Source of the DNA: Pseudomonadota bacterium
Lineage (GTDB): Bacteria; Pseudomonadota; Gammaproteobacteria; Burkholderiales; Casimicrobiaceae
NCBI GenBank assembly: GCA_018241765.1
Contig: JAFEDD010000041.1
Span: forward strand, 1 to 64,000
DNA: 64,000 nt
Reading direction: 5' to 3'
Below are positions 44,032 through 54,276 of the stretch, one piece after another (the stretch's first letter is position 1; every line of letters starts with the position of its first letter). Position numbers and translations under genes: made by a program. Below the pieces are notes generated by a model that was given only the letters and a program-made list of their open reading frames with translations, made no database searches and was not told the DNA's origin.

Positions 44032-44514
44032 ATGGCACTCTCGCAGGAATCCATGCGCCAGATCGATCAGGAACTGACCAAGTTCCCGTCGGATCAGCGG
44101 CAATCGGCCGTCATGGCGGCATTGCGCATCGTGCAAACCGAGCGCGGTTGGCTTTCCCCCGACAGCATGCAGGAGGTGGCCGACTACCTCGGCATGCCGC
44201 CCGTGGCCGTCTATGAGGTCGCCTCGTTCTATACGATGTACGAGCGCAAGCCGGTTGGAAAATACAAGCTCACGGTTTGCACCAATCTGCCCTGTCAGCT
44301 CCAGGGTTCGATGTCCTGCGCGGAACACGCGAAGAAAAAGCTCGGCATCGACTTTGGCGAGACGACGACGGATGGCCTCTTCACGCTGAAAGAGGGTGAA
44401 TGCTTCGGGGCGTGTGGGGATGCGCCGGTGCTCCTCGTGAACAACCACGATGTCTGCGTCAAGGTGACGCCGGAGCGCTTCGATGCGCTGATCGACGAAT
44501 TGAAGAAGGCATAG
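44032..44514 (+). CDS. nuoE: NADH-quinone oxidoreductase subunit E
   Basis: A 160-residue thioredoxin-fold subunit with 2Fe-2S cluster N1a. Cysteine ligands are in VCTNLPCQL and in GECFGACGDAPVLLVN. It pairs with NuoF in the NADH-dehydrogenase module. Start ATG 44032 lies shortly after the nuoD stop. Confidence 0.97.
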   Translation: MALSQESMRQIDQELTKFPSDQRQSAVMAALRIVQTERGWLSPDSMQEVADYLGMPPVAVYEVASFYTMYERKPVGKYKLTVCTNLPCQLQGSMSCAEHAKKKLGIDFGETTTDGLFTLKEGECFGACGDAPVLLVNNHDVCVKVTPERFDALIDELKKA

Positions 44515-44523
44515 GCAGCTCAG

Positions 44524-45822
44524 ATGCACTTCGGCCCGCACATCAACCCGACCGTCTTCGCTGGTCTCAATATCGATGACCGAAACGACTGGCGCATCGG
44601 TCCCTATCGCACGCGCGGTGGTTACGAGGCGCTCACCAAAATTCTCCGCGAGAAGATTCCTCCGGAGCAGGTGATCGCCGAAGTCAAGAAGTCGGCACTG
44701 CGCGGACGGGGCGGCGCGGGCTTCCCGACGGGGCTCAAATGGAGCTTCATGCCGCGCCAGTTTCCGGGGCAGAAGTACCTCGTGTGCAACTCCGACGAGG
44801 GCGAACCAGGAACCTTCAAGGATCGCGACATCCTGCGCTACAACCCGCACATGGTCATCGAGGGCATGGCGATCGGCGGCTATGCGATGGGTATCTCCGT
44901 GGGCTACAACTACATCCACGGCGAGATATTTCGCATCTACCAGCAGTTCGAGGAGGCGCTCGAGGAGGCGCGTGCCGCCGGCCTTCTTGGCCGCGACATC
45001 CTCGGCTCCGGATTCGACTTCCAGTTGCACGCCTTCCATGGATATGGTGCGTACATCTGCGGCGAAGAAACGGCGTTGCTCGAATCGATCGAAGGGAAGA
45101 AGGGGCAACCGCGCTTCAAGCCGCCGTTCCCCGCGAGCTTTGGCCTGTACGGCAAACCCACGACCATCAACAACACCGAGACGTTCGCGGCTGTGCCGTG
45201 GATCATGCGCAACGGCGGTGAGGCATTCCTGAACCTTGGTCTGCCGAACAACGGTGGCACGAAGCTCTTCTCGGTGTCGGGCGACGTCGAGCGCCCCGGC
45301 AACTACGAGGTTCCGCTGGGCACCCCGTTCGCCAAGCTGCTCGAACTCGCGGGTGGCGTGCGTGGTGGCCGCAAGCTCAAAGCGGTGGTGCCGGGCGGCT
45401 CGTCGGCTCCCGTCGTCCCTGGAGAGGCGATGCTGCAGACAAACATGGACTACGACTCCATCGCCAAGCAGGGCTCGATGCTCGGCTCCGGCGCCGTCAT
45501 CGTCATGGACGATACCCGCTGCATGGTGAAATCGCTGTTGCGGCTGTCGTACTTCTATTACGAGGAATCGTGCGGCCAGTGCACGCCGTGTCGGGAAGGC
45601 ACGGGCTGGATGTGGCGAATGATCAACCGCATCGAGCACGGTGAAGGCCGGATGGCTGACCTCGACGTGTTGAACTCGGTGGCCGACAACATCCAGGGAC
45701 GGACCATCTGTGCTCTTGGCGACGCCGCGGCGATGCCGGTGCGTTCGTTCATCAAGCATTTCCGCGACGAATTCCAATACCACATCGAACACAAGCGCTG
45801 TCTTGTGCCCGCCTACCTCTGA
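44524..45822 (+). CDS. nuoF: NADH-quinone oxidoreductase subunit F
   Basis: A 432-residue subunit that binds NADH, FMN and 4Fe-4S cluster N3. The nucleotide-binding stretch is [20 protein letters not shown] with [17 protein letters not shown]; the N3 cysteines are in [16 protein letters not shown], with a fourth near [12 protein letters not shown]. It is the electron-entry subunit of complex I. Confidence 0.98.
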   Translation: MHFGPHINPTVFAGLNIDDRNDWRIGPYRTRGGYEALTKILREKIPPEQVIAEVKKSALRGRGGAGFPTGLKWSFMPRQFPGQKYLVCNSDEGEPGTFKDRDILRYNPHMVIEGMAIGGYAMGISVGYNYIHGEIFRIYQQFEEALEEARAAGLLGRDILGSGFDFQLHAFHGYGAYICGEETALLESIEGKKGQPRFKPPFPASFGLYGKPTTINNTETFAAVPWIMRNGGEAFLNLGLPNNGGTKLFSVSGDVERPGNYEVPLGTPFAKLLELAGGVRGGRKLKAVVPGGSSAPVVPGEAMLQTNMDYDSIAKQGSMLGSGAVIVMDDTRCMVKSLLRLSYFYYEESCGQCTPCREGTGWMWRMINRIEHGEGRMADLDVLNSVADNIQGRTICALGDAAAMPVRSFIKHFRDEFQYHIEHKRCLVPAYL

Positions 45823-45859
45823 CCTGGTCGGCGAATCAAGGACATACGCCAGAGCGCCC

Positions 45860-48187
45860 ATGTTGAACATCGAAATCGACGGCAAAGCGACACAGGTAGC
45901 CCCCGGCAGCACCGTCATGGATGCCGCCAATCAGGTTGGTGCGTACATCCCGCACTTCTGCTATCACAAGAAACTCTCGATTGCGGCCAACTGCCGCATG
46001 TGTCTGGTCGAAGTCGAAAAGGCGCCGAAGCCGCTGCCTGCCTGCGCGACACCCGTCACCGAAGGCATGAAGGTGCATACGGCCTCGACGCTCGCGAAGC
46101 GTGCGCAGGAAGGGGTGATGGAGTTCCTGCTCATCAATCACCCCCTCGATTGCCCCATCTGCGATCAGGGCGGCGAGTGCCAGCTGCAGGACCTGTCCGT
46201 CGGCTACGGCAACTCCGGCTCCCGCTTCGTCGAAGAAAAGCGAGTCGTCTTTCACAAGGACCTCGGACCCCTGATCAGCGCGGAGGAGATGACGCGGTGC
46301 ATCCATTGCACGCGCTGCATCCGTTTCGGCCAGGAGATCGCCGGTGTCATGGAGCTCGGCATGGGCGGCCGTGGCGAGCATTCCGAGATCCTCACCTTTG
46401 TCGGCAGCACGGTCGATTCCGAGCTCTCCGGCAACATGATCGATATCTGCCCGGTGGGCGCACTGACATCCAAGCCGTTCCGGTACAGCGCGAGGACCTG
46501 GGAGCTGCAGCGACGTCGCAGCGTGAGTCCGCACGACGGGCTCAATGCCAACGTGCAGATTCAGGTCAAGTCCGACCGCGTGATGCGCGTGCTCCCGCTT
46601 GAGAACGACGCACTGAACGAGTGCTGGATCTCCGATCGCGATCGCTTTGCCTACGAAGGACTGTACGCGGCCGATCGTCTGACGACACCGATGGTGAAAC
46701 GCGACGGGCAGTGGCAGGCCGCAAGCTGGCAGGATGCCCTCAACGCAGCGGCCGGTGCGATCGGTCTGGCCGTGAAAAAGCACGGCGCCGCCCGCACGGC
46801 ATTCCTGCTCGGCCCACACACGACGCTGGAAGAGGCAAGCCTTGCGCGAGTGCTCGCGGCGCATGTTGGTGGCGCCAGCATCGATCATCGCTTGCGCGTC
46901 ACCGATCCGGAACTCGATCGCGGTGGCGGCCTGCCCTGGCTCGGCTTCAAGCTTTCGACGATTCACGAAGTCGACCGCTTCCTGGTGATTGGCAGCGCGC
47001 TACGCGGTGAGCAACCGCTGATCGCGCAGCGGATTCGCCAGCGAATCAAGAAGGGCGCCGCGCTCAGCGTCGTGGGCTCCATCGACCAGGATCTGCTTTG
47101 CCCCGTCGCGGCCAAGGCGATCGTGGCGCCCTCCGCCATGCTGCGGACGCTGCATGACATCGCCGCGGCGTTGGCAGCACGCTTGGGCAAACCGGCTCGC
47201 ATTTCATCGGGCGCTGCGAATGCCGACGCCGATGCCATTGCCGCGTCGCTCGCCACGGGCAAGCGTGTCGCCGTCCTGCTCGGCGATATGGCGATGTCGC
47301 GTCCCGATGCGGCGCAGATCGAAGCCGCGGCGGCGGTGATCGCCGAGCTCTGTGCGGGAACGCACGGACGCCTGCTGCTGGCGGGCGGCGCGGCGGCCGG
47401 CTATGTCGCCGGGGCTGTGCCCTCGGCCGGGACGCTGGGTGCGCATGCCGCACTCGGGGCCGATGGCGCCAAGGCGTTCGTGCTGGTCGGTTGCGAGCCG
47501 GAGCGCGATAGCAGTCGCGGCGCTGAAGCGCTGACGGCGCTCGCGCAGGCGGAGCAGGTCGTGTGTCTGACGACCTTTGCATCGGACACGATGAAGCAGT
47601 ACGCCAGCGTGCTCCTGCCCATCGCGCCGTTCACCGAAACCTCGGGCACCTACGTCGCGCTCGATGGCACCGTGCAATCGTTCACCGGCGTCGTTCGGCC
47701 TTTGGGCGAGACGCGCCCGGGATGGAAGGTGTTGCGCGTGCTCGGCGACTTGCTCGATGCCGACATGAGTGCCTTCAATTCGAGCGAGGACGTGCGGCGT
47801 GCGGCGCTCGCCGATTTCGACGAAGCGCAACTCGGTGCAAACGTCGCCGCGCCGTCGGCGCTCGCTGCCGCCGAACGCGCCGCAGGACTCGAACGGGTGG
47901 CGACGGTGCCGGTCTATCACGCCGATCCTCTGGTGCGGCGTGCGCCATCGCTCGCACAAACGCGTCTGGGTCGACAGGCACGATTGCGCATTGCGCCCGC
48001 CACGGCCGCTGCGCTTGCCCTGACCGACGGCGCTCGCGTCAGGATCAAGGCCGGCGTGACGCACACCGAAACCACCGTCGGTCTCGATCCTGCGGTCGCT
48101 CCCGGTTGCGTGGCCATCGCGCTCGCCACGGAAGTCTCCGCGGCGCTTGGTGATGCCAATGCGCCGGTGACGCTGGAGGCACTATGA
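45860..48187 (+). CDS. nuoG: NADH-quinone oxidoreductase subunit G
   Basis: A 775-residue molybdopterin-oxidoreductase-like subunit. The N-terminal ferredoxin part has C-rich motifs [25 protein letters not shown] and [17 protein letters not shown] for clusters N1b, N5 and N4, and a MopB-like domain follows without a functional cofactor site expected. Start ATG 45860 ([13 protein letters not shown]) gives the standard N-terminus. It overlaps nuoH by four bases. Confidence 0.97.
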   Translation: MLNIEIDGKATQVAPGSTVMDAANQVGAYIPHFCYHKKLSIAANCRMCLVEVEKAPKPLPACATPVTEGMKVHTASTLAKRAQEGVMEFLLINHPLDCPICDQGGECQLQDLSVGYGNSGSRFVEEKRVVFHKDLGPLISAEEMTRCIHCTRCIRFGQEIAGVMELGMGGRGEHSEILTFVGSTVDSELSGNMIDICPVGALTSKPFRYSARTWELQRRRSVSPHDGLNANVQIQVKSDRVMRVLPLENDALNECWISDRDRFAYEGLYAADRLTTPMVKRDGQWQAASWQDALNAAAGAIGLAVKKHGAARTAFLLGPHTTLEEASLARVLAAHVGGASIDHRLRVTDPELDRGGGLPWLGFKLSTIHEVDRFLVIGSALRGEQPLIAQRIRQRIKKGAALSVVGSIDQDLLCPVAAKAIVAPSAMLRTLHDIAAALAARLGKPARISSGAANADADAIAASLATGKRVAVLLGDMAMSRPDAAQIEAAAAVIAELCAGTHGRLLLAGGAAAGYVAGAVPSAGTLGAHAALGADGAKAFVLVGCEPERDSSRGAEALTALAQAEQVVCLTTFASDTMKQYASVLLPIAPFTETSGTYVALDGTVQSFTGVVRPLGETRPGWKVLRVLGDLLDADMSAFNSSEDVRRAALADFDEAQLGANVAAPSALAAAERAAGLERVATVPVYHADPLVRRAPSLAQTRLGRQARLRIAPATAAALALTDGARVRIKAGVTHTETTVGLDPAVAPGCVAIALATEVSAALGDANAPVTLEAL

Positions 48188-49245
48188 CGAACCCGGTCGA
48201 ACTTCTGCTTGGCACCGACTTCCCGATGGTCAACTACGCCATCTGGACGCTGCTGAAAATCGTTGCGATCCTGCTTCCGGTGGTCATTTGTGTGGCGTTC
48301 CTGACTTTGTGGGAACGCAAAGTCATCGGCTGGATGCAAATGCGTATCGGCCCCAACCGCGTCGGCAAAGGCTGGTTGCAGCCCTTTGCCGATGTCTTCA
48401 AGCTGATCTTCAAGGAAATCGTGGTGCCGAGCGGCGCCAACAAGACGCTCTTTTATATCGCGCCGCTGCTGTCGATCGGCCCGGCCATGGCGGCATGGGC
48501 GGTGATTCCGTTCGATCCGACCCTGATACTCGCCGACGTCAACGCAGGTCTTCTCTATGTCCTCGCGCTCACCTCGATCGGTGTCTATGGCGTGATCCTC
48601 GCAGGCTGGGCGTCCAATTCGAAGTACGCGTTTCTTGGCGCGATGCGCTCGGCCGCGCAGCTCGTGTCCTATGAAATCGCGATGGGCTTCGCGCTGGTGG
48701 GGGTGCTGATGGCGGCCAACAGCCTCAACCTCGCCGACATCGTGAACGCGCAACGTGGCGGCGTCCTGCAGTGGTACTTCATTCCGTTGTTCCCGCTGTT
48801 TGTCGTCTACTTCGTGTCCGGCGTGGCCGAAACCAATCGCCACCCGTTCGACATGGCCGAAGGCGAATCCGAGATCGTGGCCGGATTCCACGTCGAGTAT
48901 TCGGGCGTCACCTTCGCGGTGTTCTTCCTCGCGGAGTACGCCAACATGATCCTCATCGCGACGCTCGCCAGCGTGATGTTCCTCGGAGGCTGGTTGTCGC
49001 CGCTGCCGTTCACCAACGACATCGAGCTCTTCGGCTTGAAACCCTTCGCTGACGGCTTCTTCTGGCTTGCCGCGAAGGTGTTCTTCGTGCTCTTCTTCTT
49101 CCTGTGGATTCGCGCGTCGTTTCCGCGCTACCGCTACGACCAGATCATGCGGCTCGGCTGGAAGATTTTCATTCCGCTCACTCTCGCCTACATCGTGTTC
49201 CTTGCGATCGTCATGCAGACGTCGTGGGGCTCCGCGTTTCACTGA
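48184..49245 (+). CDS. nuoH: NADH-quinone oxidoreductase subunit H
   Basis: A 353-residue membrane subunit with about eight helices, linking the hydrophilic arm to the membrane arm and forming part of the quinone chamber. Signatures are [40 protein letters not shown] with its HVEYSG extension, and the late [20 protein letters not shown]. Confidence 0.98.
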   Translation: MTNPVELLLGTDFPMVNYAIWTLLKIVAILLPVVICVAFLTLWERKVIGWMQMRIGPNRVGKGWLQPFADVFKLIFKEIVVPSGANKTLFYIAPLLSIGPAMAAWAVIPFDPTLILADVNAGLLYVLALTSIGVYGVILAGWASNSKYAFLGAMRSAAQLVSYEIAMGFALVGVLMAANSLNLADIVNAQRGGVLQWYFIPLFPLFVVYFVSGVAETNRHPFDMAEGESEIVAGFHVEYSGVTFAVFFLAEYANMILIATLASVMFLGGWLSPLPFTNDIELFGLKPFADGFFWLAAKVFFVLFFFLWIRASFPRYRYDQIMRLGWKIFIPLTLAYIVFLAIVMQTSWGSAFH

Positions 49246-49256
49246 GGGGCTCCAAC

Positions 49257-49748
49257 GTGATCACCGCGATCAAGCACTACGTCTCAAGTTTCCTGCTGTG
49301 GGAGATGCTGAAGGGCATGGCGTTGACAGGGCGCTACATGTTCGCCCGCAAAGTCACGGTGCATTTTCCTGAAGAAAAGACACCGCAGAGCCCGCGCTTC
49401 CGAGGTCTGCACGCGTTGCGCCGCTACGAGAATGGCGAGGAGCGCTGTATCGCCTGCAAGCTGTGTGAGGCGGTTTGTCCTGCCATGGCCATTACCATCG
49501 AATCGGCCGTCCGCGACGATGGCACGCGACGCACGACGCGCTACGACATTGACCTCACGAAGTGCATCTTCTGCGGCTTTTGCGAGGAAAGCTGCCCCGT
49601 CGACTCCATCGTGGAGACTCGGCTGCTCGAATACCACGGCGAAAAGCGCGGCGACCTCTACTACACGAAGGAGATGTTGCTGGCGGTCGGCGACCGATAC
49701 GAAAACCAAATTGCGGCCGATCGTGCCGCGGATGCGAAATTCCGCTGA
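49257..49748 (+). CDS. nuoI: NADH-quinone oxidoreductase subunit I
   Basis: A 163-residue ferredoxin-like subunit with two 4Fe-4S clusters (N6a, N6b): [12 protein letters not shown] and [12 protein letters not shown]. The chosen start is GTG 49257 (reading [13 protein letters not shown]), because family similarity begins there and the longer frame lies inside nuoH. It carries electrons between NuoG and NuoB. Confidence 0.97.
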   Translation: MITAIKHYVSSFLLWEMLKGMALTGRYMFARKVTVHFPEEKTPQSPRFRGLHALRRYENGEERCIACKLCEAVCPAMAITIESAVRDDGTRRTTRYDIDLTKCIFCGFCEESCPVDSIVETRLLEYHGEKRGDLYYTKEMLLAVGDRYENQIAADRAADAKFR

Positions 49749-49772
49749 GCCCATAGCGGCGAGGCAGCCACC

Positions 49773-50435
49773 ATGCCAGAACTGTCCACCATCATCTTCT
49801 ATCTGTTCTCCGCGATCCTGCTGTTCGCAGCGTCGCGCGTCATCAGCGTCAAAAACCCGGTGCATGCGGCGCTGTTCCTCGTGCTCTCGTTCTTTTCGGC
49901 GTCCGGACTCTGGATGCTTCTCAAGGCCGAGTTTCTTGCGATGGCACTGGTACTCGTCTATGTCGGCGCGGTCATGGTGCTGTTCCTCTTTGTCGTCATG
50001 ATGCTCGATGTGAACTTCGAGTTGCTGCGCAAACAGTTCCGCAGCTACCTGCCGGTGGGTTTGCTCGTCGGCGTTGCCGTATTGGTCGAAATGGTCTTGG
50101 TGCTTGCCATCGCCTTCGGGCGCCGTGCGGCGACTGCGGGCGAACCGACGGCGACCGTCGTGGCGGGCAGCAACACCAAGGCGCTCGGCGTCGAACTCTT
50201 CACGCGCTATGTCTACGCCGTCGAAATTGCGGGTGTGCTGCTGCTCGTGGCCATCATCGCTGCCATCGCCCTCACGCTTCGTGATCGCCGCGATTCGCGC
50301 TTCCAGAACCCGGCGCAACAGGTTCGCGTGAATCCGGGCGAGAGGGTACGTCTGCTGAACCTCGACAGCGAGCGGCCGACCCCAGCCGTTGCGCCGGTCG
50401 CATCACCCACCGCTGTGAATGAGGGAACCAAGTAA
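49773..50435 (+). CDS. nuoJ: NADH-quinone oxidoreductase subunit J
   Basis: A 220-residue membrane subunit with five helices. [20 protein letters not shown] and [20 protein letters not shown] hold the conserved helices of the proton-coupling region. The C-terminal tail is extended by a soluble segment (after [12 protein letters not shown]). The stop overlaps the nuoK ATG by one base (TAATG). Confidence 0.96.
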   Translation: MPELSTIIFYLFSAILLFAASRVISVKNPVHAALFLVLSFFSASGLWMLLKAEFLAMALVLVYVGAVMVLFLFVVMMLDVNFELLRKQFRSYLPVGLLVGVAVLVEMVLVLAIAFGRRAATAGEPTATVVAGSNTKALGVELFTRYVYAVEIAGVLLLVAIIAAIALTLRDRRDSRFQNPAQQVRVNPGERVRLLNLDSERPTPAVAPVASPTAVNEGTK

Positions 50436-50749
50436 TGCTGCCCGCCCCCACACTCAGCTCTTACCTGATCGTCGGCGCCGTGCTGTTCACGCTCAGCATC
50501 GTCGGCATCTTCCTGAACCGGCGCAACGTGATCGTGCTGCTCATGGCGATCGAACTGATGCTGCTTGCGGTCAACATGAACTTCATCGCGTTTTCGAGCT
50601 ACCTCGGAGACCTGGGCGGTCAAGTGTTCGTCTTTTTCATCCTGACCGTGGCGGCTGCCGAGTCAGCAATCGGGTTGGCGATTCTGGTGGTGCTGTTCCG
50701 CAACGTCGGCTCCGTCGATGTCGATGAAATCAATCAACTGAAAGGATAG
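50435..50749 (+). CDS. nuoK: NADH-quinone oxidoreductase subunit K
   Basis: A 104-residue three-helix subunit. The conserved glutamate of the proton path is in [20 protein letters not shown], and the third helix holds [17 protein letters not shown]. It sits between NuoJ and NuoN in the membrane arm. Confidence 0.97.
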   Translation: MLPAPTLSSYLIVGAVLFTLSIVGIFLNRRNVIVLLMAIELMLLAVNMNFIAFSSYLGDLGGQVFVFFILTVAAAESAIGLAILVVLFRNVGSVDVDEINQLKG

Positions 50750-50760
50750 GGAACTCCGTG

Positions 50761-52746
50761 ATGAAGCTCTCCTATCTGCTCGTCGCCTTCGCGCCTCTGG
50801 TGGGCTCGGTGATCGCCGGATTGTTTGGTCGGCGCATCGGCCGGTCGGGCGCCCACTCGGTGACGATTCTTGGCGTGCTGGTTTCATTCATCGCCTCCTG
50901 CGTGGTGCTCACCGACGTGCTCGCCGGCAACACCTTCAACGGCCCTCTCTACACCTGGATGGTTGCCGATGGCGTACGCATGGAGGTTGGTTTCCTGATC
51001 GACACGCTGACCGTGTCGATGATGCTGGTGGTCACCTCGGTGTCGCTGATGGTGCACATCTACACGATCGGATACATGGCGGACGACCCCGGCTACCAGC
51101 GGTTCTTCAGCTATATCTCCCTCTTCACCTTCTCGATGTTGATGCTCGTGATGAGCAACAACTTCATGCAACTGTTCTTCGGCTGGGAGGCGGTCGGCCT
51201 CGTCTCCTACCTGTTGATCGGCTTCTGGTACAAGCGGCCGACGGCGATCTTCGCCAACCTCAAGGCGTTTCTCGTCAACCGGGTAGGTGACATGGGGTTC
51301 GTCCTCGGGATCGGCATGGTGCTTGCCTACACCGGTAGTCTGGACTACAAGACGGTGTTTGAAAAGAGCGCGACGTTGAAGGACATCGCCATCGCGATGG
51401 GCCCGTTCGGCACACCGAGTTGGGCGACGGTCACCTGCATCCTGCTCTTCATCGGCGCCATGGCCAAGTCGGCGCAGGTTCCGCTTCATGTGTGGCTGCC
51501 CGACTCGATGGAAGGGCCGACCCCGATCTCCGCGCTGATCCACGCGGCGACCATGGTGACGGCGGGCATCTTCATGGTGTCGCGCATGTCGCCCCTGTTT
51601 GAAATGTCGGCGACGGCCTTGTCGTTCGTGCTCATCATCGGCGCGACGACGGCATTGTTCATGGGGTTGCTCGGTATTACCGAGTACGACATCAAGCGCG
51701 TCATTGCGTACTCGACGCTCTCGCAGCTCGGCTACATGACCGTCGCGCTCGGCGTCTCTGCCTACAGCGCGGCGATGTTCCACCTCGTCACGCACGCGTT
51801 CTTCAAGGCGTTGCTGTTTTTGGCGGCGGGCTCGGTGATCATCGCGCTGCACCACAACCAGGACATGCGCTACATGGGCGGCCTGCGAAAATACATGAAG
51901 ATCACCTGGCTCACGTCGTTGGTCGGAACACTCGCGCTGATCGGCTTCCCGCTGCTGTCGGGCTTCTACTCCAAGGACACGATCATCGAGGCGGTGCATC
52001 AGAGCAAGATCTACGGCCATGAATACGCGAGCTTCGCCGTGCTTTGTGGCGTGTTCGTCACGGCGTTCTACTCGTTCCGTCTGTACTTCCTGGTGTTCCA
52101 CGGCAAGGAACGCTACGACGAGATGCCGCACGGTGACGCGCACGACCACGATCATCACGGGCATGACCACGGCAAGCCGCACGAGTCTCCGTGGGTGGTG
52201 ACCCTGCCTCTGGTTCTGCTCGCGATTCCGTCGGCCATTCTCGGCTACTGGGGGATCGACAAGTTCGTGCATGGAGAATGGTTCAAGGGCGCCATTACGG
52301 TCGCCCCCGCGCATGACACGCTGGCCGCGCTGCGCGCGGAATTCCACGGGCCGCTCGCGATGGCGCAGCATGCGCTCGGCACGGCCGCGTTCTGGCTCAC
52401 GATGGCCGCGATTGCGCTGACGTTCTACCTCTACGTGCTCAATCCGGCGCTGCCTGGCCGTCTCCGCAAGGCCCTTCGGCCGATCGTCGTGGTGTTCGAG
52501 AACAAGTTCTATTTCGACCGCATCAACGAAGTCGTGTTCATGCGTGGCGGCCGTCTTCTGGGCGAGGGGCTGTCGCGCTTCGGTGATCGCGCGCTGATCG
52601 ATGGTGCGATCGTCAACGGCACGGCCAATACGGTACGGGCCTTCGCCGGTGTCATGCGTCACCTGCAATCGGGCTACATCTATCACTATGCATTCATGAT
52701 GGTGGCCGGAGTGCTCACCTTCCTTACCTGGCTTTTGCTGCGCTGA
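50761..52746 (+). CDS. nuoL: NADH-quinone oxidoreductase subunit L
   Basis: A 661-residue antiporter-like proton-pumping subunit with the long lateral helix at its C-terminus. Pump residues lie around FFGWEAVGLVSYLLIGFWYK and AKSAQVPLHVWLPDSMEGPT. A striking histidine/aspartate-rich loop (HGDAHDHDHHGHDHGKPHE) interrupts two helices near residue 460. ATG 50761 is used; GTG immediately before it at 50758 could also serve. Confidence 0.97.
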   Translation: MKLSYLLVAFAPLVGSVIAGLFGRRIGRSGAHSVTILGVLVSFIASCVVLTDVLAGNTFNGPLYTWMVADGVRMEVGFLIDTLTVSMMLVVTSVSLMVHIYTIGYMADDPGYQRFFSYISLFTFSMLMLVMSNNFMQLFFGWEAVGLVSYLLIGFWYKRPTAIFANLKAFLVNRVGDMGFVLGIGMVLAYTGSLDYKTVFEKSATLKDIAIAMGPFGTPSWATVTCILLFIGAMAKSAQVPLHVWLPDSMEGPTPISALIHAATMVTAGIFMVSRMSPLFEMSATALSFVLIIGATTALFMGLLGITEYDIKRVIAYSTLSQLGYMTVALGVSAYSAAMFHLVTHAFFKALLFLAAGSVIIALHHNQDMRYMGGLRKYMKITWLTSLVGTLALIGFPLLSGFYSKDTIIEAVHQSKIYGHEYASFAVLCGVFVTAFYSFRLYFLVFHGKERYDEMPHGDAHDHDHHGHDHGKPHESPWVVTLPLVLLAIPSAILGYWGIDKFVHGEWFKGAITVAPAHDTLAALRAEFHGPLAMAQHALGTAAFWLTMAAIALTFYLYVLNPALPGRLRKALRPIVVVFENKFYFDRINEVVFMRGGRLLGEGLSRFGDRALIDGAIVNGTANTVRAFAGVMRHLQSGYIYHYAFMMVAGVLTFLTWLLLR

Positions 52747-52773
52747 ACGAAGAGCGAGACGACAAGAACTACC

Positions 52774-54261
52774 ATGCTGCTCTCCCTGTCCATCTGGATC
52801 CCCATCGTCGGCGGCGCGATCGTGCTGGCGACGAGCCGTGCGTCGTCGGTCGCGACGACGCGCTGGCTTGCGTTGCTGTTCGCCATCGCCGGCTTCGCCG
52901 TCACCATCCCGCTCTACGTCGGTTTCGACACCACGACGGCTGCATTGCAATTCGTCGAAAACGTGCCGTGGATCGAGCGCTTCCACATCAACTACTACCT
53001 TGGCGTGGATGGCATTTCCGTCTGGTTCGTGCTGCTGAACAGCTTCACGACGATCCTCGCGATCAGCGCGGGTTGGGTGTCCATCGAGAAGTATCGGGCG
53101 CAGTATTTCGCCGCGTTCCTCGTGATGTCGGGGTTGATCAACGGCTCGTTCGCAGCGGCCGATTCGATCCTTTTCTACTTCTTCTTTGAAGCGATGCTGA
53201 TCCCGATGTATCTGATCATCGGCGTCTGGGGCGGCCCGAATCGTCTTTACGCGGCGATCAAGTTCTTTCTCTATACGCTGCTCGGATCGCTGCTGATGCT
53301 GATTGCCCTGTTGTACCTCTACAACGTGGCGGGCGGCACCTTCACGATCAGCGATTTCCACAGGGTGCCACTCGGGCAGACGCCGCAGATTCTGCTCTTC
53401 ATCGCGTTTTTCATGGCCTTCGCGGTGAAGGTTCCGATGTGGCCCATCCACACGTGGCTGCCCGATGCGCACGTCGAGGCTCCCACCGGTGGCTCGGTGG
53501 TGCTCGCGGCGATCACGCTGAAGGTCGGCGCCTATGGCTTCCTTCGCTTCATCCTGCCCATCGTGCCCGATGCTTCGCACCTTCTGGCGCCGGCCGTCAT
53601 CGTGCTCTCGCTGATCGCGATCGTCTACATCGGTTTCGTCGCCATGGTGCAACCCGACATGAAGAAGCTCGTTGCCTATTCGTCGATCTCGCACATGGGT
53701 TTTGTCACGCTCGGGTTCTTCATTTTTGTGGGCCCGCAGGGTAGCGTACTCGGCGTCGAAGGCGGGTTGCTGCAAATGATCTCGCACGGCTTTGTTTCGG
53801 CCGCGATGTTCCTGTGCATCGGCGTGATGTACGACCGACTGCACACGCGCAATATTGCCGACTACGGTGGCCTCGTCAACGTGATGCCGAAGTTCGCCGC
53901 GCTGATGATGCTGTTCTCGATGGCGAACGCGGGCTTGCCGGGCACGTCGGGCTTCGTCGGCGAGTTCGCCATCTTTTTGGCGACGGTCAAGCAGGGCATG
54001 TTCTGGACAGCCGCAACGGCAACCATCGCGCTGCTCTTGAGCGCGGCGTACACGCTGTGGCTTTACAAACGGGTCATCTTCGGCGACATCGTGCACGACC
54101 GGGTGCGAGACATGCCGGACCTGACGCGGCGCGAATTCTGGCTGCTGGTACTCGTCGCATTGTGCGTCCTTGGCATGGGGGTCTATCCGGCGCCGTTCAC
54201 CGACGTCATGCACAAGAGCGTCGAGGCGCTCATCACCCATGTGTCGCACAGCAAGCTGTAG
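52774..54261 (+). CDS. nuoM: NADH-quinone oxidoreductase subunit M
   Basis: A 495-residue antiporter-like subunit. FYFFFEAMLIPMYLIIGVWG, AFAVKVPMWPIHTWLPDAHV and SYSSISHMGFV-type motifs (here AYSSISHMGFVTLG) mark the proton channel. It is homologous to NuoL and NuoN and lies between them. Confidence 0.97.
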   Translation: MLLSLSIWIPIVGGAIVLATSRASSVATTRWLALLFAIAGFAVTIPLYVGFDTTTAALQFVENVPWIERFHINYYLGVDGISVWFVLLNSFTTILAISAGWVSIEKYRAQYFAAFLVMSGLINGSFAAADSILFYFFFEAMLIPMYLIIGVWGGPNRLYAAIKFFLYTLLGSLLMLIALLYLYNVAGGTFTISDFHRVPLGQTPQILLFIAFFMAFAVKVPMWPIHTWLPDAHVEAPTGGSVVLAAITLKVGAYGFLRFILPIVPDASHLLAPAVIVLSLIAIVYIGFVAMVQPDMKKLVAYSSISHMGFVTLGFFIFVGPQGSVLGVEGGLLQMISHGFVSAAMFLCIGVMYDRLHTRNIADYGGLVNVMPKFAALMMLFSMANAGLPGTSGFVGEFAIFLATVKQGMFWTAATATIALLLSAAYTLWLYKRVIFGDIVHDRVRDMPDLTRREFWLLVLVALCVLGMGVYPAPFTDVMHKSVEALITHVSHSKL

Positions 54262-54276
54262 AACGAGATTCCGAAC

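Noticed and set aside
50884-54249. Very long open frame on the minus strand opposite nuoL-nuoM
   Set aside because: It is exactly antisense to two unmistakable complex I genes, is extremely rich in Arg/His/Asp/Glu and matches no family; it is a GC-driven shadow frame.
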